This document shows, in pieces, positions 56,586 through 64,000 of a stretch of DNA of 64,000 nt. The notes under the pieces were generated by a model. It was not told the origin of the DNA. It was given only the letters and a program-made list of their open reading frames with translations, and searched no databases. This DNA is from Terfezia claveryi. Taxonomy: Eukaryota > Ascomycota > Pezizomycetes > Pezizales > Pezizaceae. Made by a program: the position numbers and the translations under genes. The DNA lies in assembly GCA_015179025.1 (NCBI GenBank), contig WHUX01000025.1, forward strand, positions 423,873 through 487,872, in the 5' to 3' direction. Every line of letters starts with the position of its first letter. The first letter of the stretch is position 1.

Positions 56586-56994
56586 GCAAGAGAATAGATA
56601 CCAATATGGCATCAATGAATACCAATATCACGGTGGCAATGGCTATTATACTTGTTTTTTCCCTTCCTACAGTCGCAATCAACAGCACACTCATTTTACT
56701 ACGACACCTGCATTTTATGCATTTCGAAACTCCTTATTTAATTCTCACTATAATCTAAGACTAGCTAAATACACAAGTATCGCGGAACGCGGAACCCCAA
56801 AAGACAAGCAGATCGTGCGCGTCGAATAAGCCTTGTAGTGACCGTCCAAATAAGCCCTGTATTCCTGTCCAAGTGAGCCTAGAATCGAGCGAGCAAATCA
56901 GCGAGCATATGAGCGAGAGAATTGAGCGAGAAAATCAGTGAGGAAATGGTGTGGTAGGGAGAATACTAAGATAGGACTAGCTTAATGACAAAAA

Positions 56995-57480
56995 GGTAGA
57001 CTGGAAGATACCAGAAAAGGTATGAGCCACAAAAGGACAATCTCAAAAAGGCATGATACCGAAAGATGAAGTCAAAAATTCTGTATACTACTAATTGCGT
57101 GCTGCGGTGGGAGACTTTCCCGCGTGATCACCCACTGCAGTACTAGCCCGGCGATCTAAAGCTTCGATATGGCAGAGCGAACGGGATGCCTCATTTTCTT
57201 CAGTCTATGGTCGTAGATGTCAAATGATGATGCACTCTCAAATTAGCTTAGTTGGTTTTGTATCAGGCTTAATATCGAAAACCGCATAACAAACCGAGTA
57301 ATCAGCATCCCGATGATGTATATACTGTAGCTAAGTGCTATGAGAAAATAAAAAAATCTACAACACCAGGGATTCCCGCATGGACCCACTGCAGTACTAG
57401 CCTGGCGATCTGAAGCTTGGATATGGCAGAGCGGACGGGATGCCTCGTTTTCTTCAGTCTATGGTCGTAGATGTCCACTA
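56995..57480. repeat. Dispersed repeat, copies 2 and 3
   Basis: Copy 2 begins GTAGACTGGAAGATACCAGA and runs to about 57300; copy 3 (57385-57480) repeats CACTGCAGTACTAGCCTGGC, TATGGCAGAGCGGACGGGAT and TTCTTCAGTCTATGGTCGTA. Both match copy 1 at 26424. Copy 2 lacks the site E insert. Confidence 0.65.
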
Positions 57481-57967
57481 ATGATGCACTCTCGATTTTA
57501 TGTCACCTGTTCACTGTCAAATTAGCTTACTTGGTTTTGTATTAGACCGAGTGATCCGATGATACTGACTGTGAAAACAATGGCCTCTTCTTCCAAATCT
57601 TCGGTTGTCCAACAACATCAGGCATGGTCGGAGCTTGACCGGTTACACCTCAGGGTAGCGCCGGCGCATATTGAAGGATTACTCCCCTTTTCTCTTCAAG
57701 CTGAACCTATAGCCAATATCAGGGACCTACAAGATGTTCTACAGCGTGAGAGAAAAGTATTGAGACTCTAGAAATACAATGCAGGCGTCTGCATGTTCAG
57801 CGCAGGATCACTGACTTTCTGGTGCCTCCTCTCCTTGACATTCCCGCCTCCACACCTACTACTCTCGTTTGGATATTTCTTGTTTATAATCTCTGCTTGG
57901 ATTGATAAGCCTATTCCACAACATTTCCTAGCGCTAGTTAACTTCATTTTATAGTTACCTATTTTCT

Positions 57968-58050
57968 CTTGCTATAAGCATATATTGGTTACAAGCATAC
58001 TTCTCCGGTCCGAACGATATGCTTGTATCGAGAGTCCTCTGTAGATAGTT
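57968..58050. mobile_element. Pogo/Fot-type terminal fragment, copy 2
   Basis: ATAAGCATATATTGG, CGAACGATATGCTTGTATCG and AGTCCTCTGTAG parallel copy 1 in direct orientation 1.8 kb away. The minus strand begins CTACAGAGGACTCTCGATAC. Likely the remains of a separate short element. Confidence 0.5.
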
Positions 58051-58449
58051 CTCCATGCTCCGACTTACTCTTCCACCAACAATACAAGCATGCCAGGCAT
58101 CTCGAAATCTATCAAGTAAATCGTGTTATCAAATTATGTAGAGTGTAACCTACCTGGTAATGTTGGATATAAATATATATATTTTTTTAAACAGTCTGTA
58201 CGTCTATGGAGCCTTAGGCGATGAGACGGCCCGTTCCCGCATCTTTAGAATACTTGGTTATTTCCTCCACTCGCCAACGAATGCAATCGCATTCACCAGG
58301 ATGGTTCCCGACTACACCATCCACTCCCCCAATGTTGGATAAATCCTTGTACTTCTCTTTTTGACATTCCCCAAAATCATGAATACAGGGTTGCATAGAA
58401 ACAACCTCATTAGACTTGACCAATCTACCTAACAGTTGGTGAAACAGAT

Positions 58450-59300
58450 CCTGCATGTCCTCAACACCCTTGGTCCTTGGCCTTAACCGGCTGGTTGAGA
58501 ACATTAAGGAGAATGGGCAATTTTCCGGTCAAATCTTCGATTTCCAATCGATATTCATGGCTCAGTCTTGTCTCCATACCAGTATTCCTCCACCAGTAGC
58601 GCATTTCCGCCTATATTGCAAAAGTGACGTACTCAGGAAATCAATTCACCTTAAATATTACTCAAACATCAAACCAAGAAATGGAAGGGACTAACTTCTG
58701 TAAGACCGCCATACATATGCAGCCTACGCTCTTCTGTTTGTCTATGCTGATCGGCAATGCCATGCGCCAGGGCACTAGCCAATTTTAAATGACGAGCTGT
58801 AATCTGTCTAACAAATTTCGTGCATCCCACTTGGCTGCCAGTGTGATTCGGTCAACTGCCCCTCTTCTGGGTCCAGGCGTTGGCCTGCTAAATAATAAAT
58901 CGAAGTCTATGGTCTGAACGCAAAACGTAGTCAACTCTTCGATTGTTTGACACTCTTCCAAGTATTCCCCTCACTCACTCCTAATGTGCAAGAATCAATG
59001 AAAACTGTAGATACCGAAATAGGTCAAGAATCAGGGCACGGCAATCTGGTATATATACCACTCGGTGGCCCTTCTTCATTAACAGACATGTTAAAGCTGC
59101 TAGTATGTGGGATTTCCCGGATCCCTGTGTCCCATGCAAATAGTCCATGCGGTTGCCGCGGTATGTGAGGGATTTTGCGGAGTTGTAGATTTCGCGGAAT
59201 TGGTGACGCCCGTAGAACGTGAACCGGTCCTGAGCATCAAGGGAGAACCTATCATTGGGAATTTCTGTAATGAATGGAAATGGCAAGTTCTGAACGAGAT
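58450..59300 (-). pseudogene. Crinkler-like P-loop protein, pseudogene
   Basis: The frame from 59286 reads FTFYGRHQFREIYNSAKSL, then YRGNRMDYLHGTQGSGKSHI with the P-loop GTQGSGKS, then GHRVVYIPDCRALILDL. This is the layout of the NTPase region of fungal Crinkler (CRN) family proteins. The gene goes on in changing frames: ECQTIEELTTFC (about 58950), HLKLASALAHGIADQHRQTE (about 58780-58720), and YRLEIEDLTGKLPILLNVL (about 58540-58500), separated by stops and shifts, so it is broken. CRN proteins in fungi are accessory and often multicopy; function here is lost. Residues before the P-loop are poorly conserved, and the true start is unclear. Confidence 0.55.
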
Positions 59301-60681
59301 TCGGGTCACAAAATCATCTAGCCGAAGGGATGCAGAACTTAGGCCTTGGAAAACACCTACAAACCACATATGTGCATCAGTCGTGGTATTCCGTAATCGT
59401 TCCGGGTAGTTCACCAGCTTGCTGGATTGCCTGATTCAAGAACAAATTGTGGTTGGGGGAATGCATACCATGAACCGGGACAGAGGAAACAGAGAAGAAG
59501 CTGGTTGTCTTCGAGATCCGGAAAGGGGATGTGTATGTCTAGAGGATGGAAGAATTGGAAGTCGCAAAGATGGAATTGGTTCTCTGGAGCGTGCAATTAT
59601 AGCCCGACGATAGAGGCTATAAGAGTCATGAATGCGGGTTCGCGACCGAGAGCGTTTGCTATCGTGATGGGAGCTGCGAAAGCGATACCAAAGGCCAGGA
59701 GGGGTTTTCCGGTCGGCGAGGTGGTGACCTGTGCTCACGGCGCTGGAATCTGCTGTATTATCGGGTAGTGATTCTTTGGTCCGGGAGAGGTGATCACTCG
59801 GACTCGGCTGCGGCGAAGAGCTTGGAGTATGAAAGTCTATGTAGTTTGATTTAGAAGAACCTCAAGAGATGATACGATGGCCTTATGATACGAACCTGAA
59901 GAAGAGAAGGAAAGAGTGTCACGTAGGTCGCAGCGCCCCAAGCGCTTAGAGTTAATGACATACAACGAGCATTTACAGTTATGGAATAAGGGCACGCTAG
60001 CAGAGGTTAATCTGCAACGTTGCAGAGGCTAGGGATTCCTATAAAAGAGATCCCTAGATCCCCAAATCCCCAAATCCCACTACTTATCATTACTCTCCCT
60101 CTTCATGCAACATCTTGTATCTGGCCTACTATATACCATCTTAATTCGGAAATATGAATGCTGTCTTATTTACAAACGGGCGGTCGGAGGGGCCTTGAAT
60201 TTGCTGTCTTATTTACAAACGGGCGGTAGAAGGGACCTTGAATTTACTGTCTCACAAGAGAATTTCGGGAAAGACTGCGACAATTGCATAATTGATATCT
60301 AGTTACACCATCTCCTCCCCAAGCGTAATCTGAGCATATTGGACAGCCTCTTCTTCAATGATATAATCTCCCTGCTCATCATCACTTCCATCCGCCTCTT
60401 CCTCATCATCTAGAATCTCGGGGTCGGAGCCCTCATCTTCTCTGTCCGCTTGCCGGGTTTCTGCGGTTGCAAAACAGGGGTTGCTCCAGTTTTTTGGCTT
60501 GTTGTTTGCGCATTGGGTCCTGCACGAGGTGCCAGCGAATTGACGTTGGAACAAGTGAGGGGTAAGAAACCGGCTCCGTCAGTCAACGTCAAGATACGGC
60601 CAAGCTTAGGCTGTTAGTGCCCTGTCTTTACACTAATACTGTCCTGCCGAGTGATACTGTCTTACTTGCGAATTAATACGG
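59301..60681. other. Intergenic region with a 43-bp tandem duplication
   Basis: No gene supported. GCTGTCTTATTTACAAACGG with its following 23 bases is repeated at 60160-60202 and 60203-60245. A minus-strand frame at 60303-60554 is very acidic (DEEEADGSDDEQGDYIIEEE) and may be a decayed transposase C-terminus, but I cannot support it. Confidence 0.5.
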
Positions 60682-60762
60682 TATCGTTCACAATTTAAAA
60701 GAAAAGTATATATCGTTCCTTCCATAGAGATGGGTCGTCCAACCAGACTAATATCGTTCACA
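60682..60762 (+). repeat. Micro-insertion with 11-bp target duplication (site K)
   Basis: TATCGTTCACA at 60682-60692 and 60752-60762 flank 59 bases, the longest insert of the set, ending TCGTCCAACCAGACTAA. Its A/T-rich 5' part (ATTTAAAAGAAAAGTATATA) is unlike the other inserts and includes another TATCGTTC. Confidence 0.75.
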
Positions 60763-60864
60763 GTTCATAGTCCCGCTCCCTGGGAGAACTCTAGTCAGGT
60801 TTGCACAATCCCCTCCCGTAACACCACCACGTTGCGTCATCCGATATTCCACCGATCACACCAC

Positions 60865-60892
60865 AGCCATGTGCCAACCAGACTAGCCATGT
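60865..60892 (+). repeat. Micro-insertion with 8-bp target duplication (site L)
   Basis: AGCCATGT at 60865-60872 and 60885-60892 flank exactly GCCAACCAGACT. A minimal example: 12 bases of terminal motif and nothing else. Confidence 0.85.
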
Positions 60893-61116
60893 CCCTCGTC
60901 ATGCTTCCAACAGAGAGAACCCACAGCTTGCCTGCCAACAAGCAGTCAATGCATCCATGGATTATCACAGACGTCCTTGTAGACAACATACAAACCCCCC
61001 CCACCCTGCCAGCTCAACGACCAATGAGGGATTCATTGAAAACTGAAGTCATAGACCTCAGGGGTCAGGCAAGTCCAGACCCTCAAAGTGTAAGTCAACC
61101 AAGTCCCGCCAACCCT

Positions 61117-61165
61117 ACCGACACTCCTCACAGAGGAGGGTCATGCAACCAGACTAACCGACACT
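61117..61165 (+). repeat. Micro-insertion with 9-bp target duplication and copied filler (site M)
   Basis: ACCGACACT at 61117-61125 and 61157-61165 flank 31 bases ending ATGCAACCAGACTA. The start of the insert, CCTCACAGAGGA, is also present at about 61196-61207, 70 bases away, as expected for filler copied from a nearby template during end joining. Confidence 0.75.
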
Positions 61166-61440
61166 TCAAGCGGACCAACAGCAGCGAATGCGAGACCTCA
61201 CAGAGGAACTAGCTGACATAACTGATGTCCCGGGCTAGTGCAAACCGGGCTCACCGATGGGCTCAGGCAATCATTATGGCTCTGGCCAGGGCAGCTCCCG
61301 CTGCACCCCAAGATAAGGTCCCTGATTCCAGGAAGTTGATGGAACTAGGATCAAGCTCCGCTCCTACAGCACACAGCTCAGGCTAAAAAGCTGCATCTAT
61401 CACTGACGAACAATGCTGGCTTTGGCTTGCCATTAAATAT

Positions 61441-62158
61441 TTGCCTTGCGGGCAATACTCTAGAACAAGTACTAAACAGTTGTTATATGTACAGGATGAT
61501 TGGGTGGAACTAGCCACCCTGACAGAAGTTATTACAATCCTAGAGACAGCTTTCAGCAATCCTATTGAGGTTGCAGAAGTTGCCTTTAAGGTACATACGA
61601 TTTGTCACGACTCACCAAATATATGCTCGATCGCAGGGTCAATTAATAAGGCCTGCTAACAGAAGTAAGACACACGTGGGAAATCCTACGTGTATGATCA
61701 GGTTAACAGGCATGGAGGGATTCCTATTAAAGGATTCCCAAACCCCACTTTCCTGCAAACCCTGACAACACTACCTACCAGACCAGAGCCCATAGTCACG
61801 AACCTCCAAAATCAAGTCACGAACCTAGGTAATCAGAAAGGCAATCTCAATGATGAGGTACAAACGATCTTAACCGAAAATGTCGAAGCAGTCACCACCA
61901 TCACAGAACTACGAACCCAAGTCACCAATCGCCAAACTCAACGCCCAAGTCACTACCCTTCGCACCCAAGTTGATAATGCACAAGTTACGATTAATACCC
62001 TCTCGGGACTCCAAGCACCAGTGCCAGTGCCAATAGACCGACCAGAACGGGAGAAAATCCCAGGCGCAGAAGTTCTAGGCCTGGGCACGAGACGTCTCGA
62101 GACCTTTGGATATCGAGCACCCAGCACAATCATAATCATATTCGAACTCGCTAGCTAG
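61441..62158 (+). pseudogene. Retroelement gag-like remnant
   Basis: Broken plus-strand pieces. 61441-61659 gives DDWVELATLTEVITILETAF and EVAEVAFKVHTICHDSPNIC, resembling the Ty3-type Gag helical pattern. 61690-62158 has a coiled coil of repeated TNLQNQVTNLGNQ-type units across two frames, then PIDRPEREKIPGAEV, like the conserved start of a Ty3 Gag. The pieces are in an unusual order and none continues into protease or reverse transcriptase. Family assignment is tentative. Confidence 0.4.
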
Positions 62159-62557
62159 CTACCTAATCATTATCGATCATCATCGCCTTCAATGTCAATA
62201 TCCCCTTCTATACCCTCCTCCACTAACCCTCGCTTAAAATCGTCTGGAGTATGAGCAGCAGCCGCACGGAAAATTGGCTCATCGTGTTGATTGTAGACGC
62301 AGTACAGGAATGTACAAATAATGAGCGGACAGAGAAGGAATCTCTACCTTTGAGTACTGAATAACACATAGGTATCTACAAGCGAAGGCTATCGTAGTGT
62401 ATCTCACACAGATATCTGCAGGTCACAGCCACTGAGGTCACAGCCACTGAAATATTTCACAAAAAGTCGAGAAAAAAACCGAACTGTCTCAAGACTTTTG
62501 CCAAAGTGTCCCGAGACGTCTCGTCTCATAAGTCTCGTCTCGTGCCCAGGCCTTGAT
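62079..62557. repeat. Inverted pair GGCCTGGGCACGAGACG
   Basis: AGGCCTGGGCACGAGACGTC at 62079-62098 is matched in inverted order by CGTCTCGTGCCCAGGCC near 62536-62555. The second copy is preceded by two further GTCTCGTCTC units. About 400 bp lie between, without a recognised gene. Possibly ends of a small element. Confidence 0.55.
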
Positions 62558-63470
62558 ATGACGTGAGTCCTCAACCGGGTGGACACAGTCGCATGCCTTA
62601 GTGCCTGACTTTCCAATGAAGCCCTCTGGTCGGCCTTCTCATTGCCCCCTATGCCGATATGGCCCCTGACCCATGAATCCTCACATCCTTAAAGTCGGCG
62701 AATTCGGAGAGGGTTTCCTTAATATTCACCCAATCCGGGCCTCGAGGGTGAACCTTTGCTCAAATTGTGAACTGTCTGGATTGCGGCCTGCGAGTCCGAC
62801 AGGATTGAAATCATATCTGAGGAATCAGTACTGAGAGTGAGGCACATCGCCTGGAGTTCCCCATCCGCAATTGTCGCTGTGCCGCCAAGGAAGCTGCCAT
62901 AGGTGTCTTTGGTCCGCCTTTCTAATCCGTACTGTGGACTGCATTAGCCACCCCACTCTCAAAGCCGACTCTCCACCTTCATCCAATACTGACCCTATCT
63001 CCGCTGTCCAATAGCCCTTGTGCTTTGACTTCTTGGACCTCGAATCCATGATCTCCTAGATGGTCAAAGGGATAGTCCTGGGGTCATCCCTATTGCCAAA
63101 AGAGAGTTCCTGCGGGTCCAAAGAGGACCTATGGTAGAATGCTTCTGAAATAGGGATGTCTCGCTGGCAATCGGGCGAGGTGCCGTCGTGCCATCAGGAG
63201 TGTCCTCAAGCTGGAGCCTGTGCCGAGAAGGCCCTGATCTGTGGGTCGTCTGTCCGGAGAGCTCGTGCTGCCCACGCTTTCTGAATGTCATCCAGTTTGT
63301 CTTGCAGGGGGCTCAAATTGGCAATCCAGCCAAGCCTTTCATGGCTGCTCATAAGCTCCTCTGATTTTCCGTAAAAATAAACAAAAAACAAAAAATAAAA
63401 ATGGCAAGCGGCAACGCCAACCACGCTTAGCCTAATATATAGCACCAACGTACTCACGAACCAAAACAAA
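62520..63470 (-). pseudogene. LINE (Tad1-like) RNase H region, degenerate
   Basis: On the minus strand, about 62880-62600, pieces read TATIADGELQAMCLTLSTDS, then SDMISILSDSQAAIQTVHNL, then SWVRGHIGIGGNEKADQR. These are the catalytic D-E-D blocks and the HxxIxGNExAD ending of the RNase H domain found at the end of ORF2 in fungal Tad1-type non-LTR retrotransposons. Upstream (63470-63060), pieces such as LSPLQDKLDDIQKAWAARAL and FAIGMTPGLSL resemble the region between reverse transcriptase and RNase H. Frameshifts and stops separate the pieces; the reverse transcriptase proper is not in the window. Inactive. Confidence 0.6.
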
Positions 63471-63643
63471 ACACCAGGAGCACAAGGTCAGAAAACAATT
63501 ACCAATTCCTCTTTCTAAACAGCACATCTCAAAACAGTCGGACTGCGAACCTACTATTCGGAACGCATACACACAGTTGCCCTGGCTCGATCACTTTAGG
63601 CCTAGAGAAATCTATCCTCAACGACCACAGGTGCCTGATACAC

Positions 63644-63986
63644 ATGGATGCCGACCCTCCGCTAGCGATGTTTCTTGCCGTTGCCGCCATTCTTGTTATT
63701 GGCGTTGTACTCTTGTACGTGTTCACCAAGATCCCCACTGCCACGTCTGATGATCCTTTGTAAATTACGATATACTAATTTATGATTAAATCTTTATAGA
63801 GCGGTGGATTCCCAGTCCCCTCCTGGAGCCTGGGAACAATGGCACACAAATTTCTCGAACGTAAGCGACAGTGATGACATGCCACACGATGATGTGAGTG
63901 GGACGCGGACTGGCTGCGTGAGGAAACAATATTCTGGCTGGGCAGTGGAGAGAGGAACGAAGCAGACGGCATGGAAGAGGAAATAG
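63644..63986 (+). CDS. Small single-pass membrane protein, two exons
   Basis: Not recognised. Exons 63644-63759 and 63800-63986 with a 40-nt intron (donor GTAAAT, perfect branch TACTAAT, acceptor ATAG) join in phase to 100 aa. Residues 8-28 (AMFLAVAAILVIGVVLLYVF) form a strong transmembrane helix directly after a short acidic N-terminus (MDADPPL). The remainder is hydrophilic: acidic in the middle (NVSDSDDMPHDDVSG) and basic at the end (GTKQTAWKRK). The intron is very short but all three signals are textbook, which is why I call it despite no homology in memory. It is the last gene before the window's edge. Confidence 0.55.
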
Positions 63987-64000
63987 CTCAAACAGAGAAA

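Larger units (their letters stand above)
56251..57967. other. Intergenic DNA with repeats and site J
   Basis: No gene supported. Includes micro-insertion site J and two further copies of the dispersed repeat (about 56995-57300 and 57385-57480). A GAGCGAG-type short repeat lies at about 56880-56945. A 70-codon frame at 57559-57771 (HQAWSELDRLHLRVAPAHIE) is unrecognised and not called. Confidence 0.5.

Noticed and set aside
13621..61165. 5'-truncated LINE or SINE copies as the source of the micro-insertions
   Set aside because: Not excluded, but less favoured: longer inserts (F, K, M) do not share sequence beyond the last 8-14 bases, and several inserts keep both TAGTCT and AGACTA ends.

Overview
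The window reads as nuclear DNA of a filamentous ascomycete (Pezizomycotina). Coding genes are cut by short GT-AG introns of about 50-100 bases, intron-exon joins restore well known fungal proteins exactly, and the mobile elements (Plavaka-type, pogo-type, Tad1-like LINE, MITEs) are fungal. A large intergenic load points to a repeat-rich genome, possibly a Pezizomycetes; that placement is inference only.

The left part (1-38.2 kb) holds intact housekeeping genes, spaced by quiet DNA and small repeats. In order: cohesin SMC3 (-), RIO1 kinase (+, divergent from SMC3), an uncharacterised fungal protein (-, with a one-base frameshift in a C run), RIB7 riboflavin reductase (-), cytosolic lysyl-tRNA synthetase (-), GDP-mannose pyrophosphorylase alpha subunit (-), a pogo-like N-terminal fragment (+), a PTR2 peptide transporter (+), a Rab GTPase (+), zuotin (+), the splicing factor SLT11/ECM2 (+) and an EF-hand MscS channel (-). 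I rebuilt exon structures for all of these; each sums to a whole number of codons. They are unrelated core functions (chromosome cohesion, ribosome assembly, translation, vitamin and sugar-nucleotide synthesis, membrane traffic, splicing, turgor sensing) and do not form a cluster.

The right part (38.2-64 kb) is accessory DNA: a degenerate DUF6532-like gene, an uncharacterised broken gene, a 250-bp MITE, a small three-exon gene whose first intron is filled by a minisatellite, a decayed Plavaka transposase, an 830-bp foldback element, a 1.45-kb imperfect palindrome, a frameshifted conserved gene, pogo-type termini, a Crinkler-like P-loop pseudogene, retroelement remains and, at the right edge, a small two-exon single-pass membrane protein gene.

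The most unusual signal is spread over both parts: at least eleven loci carry a tiny insert (about 9-60 bp) flanked by a 7-12 bp direct repeat, with the insert ending in AGACTA (usually CCAACCAGACTA) or, in the other orientation, starting with TAGTCT. The exact 12-mer CCAACCAGACTA occurs eight times on the two strands, where about 0.01 would be expected by chance. I read these as excision footprints, or very short insertions, of a transposon family with TAGTCTSG terminal inverted repeats. No full-length copy is visible in the window.
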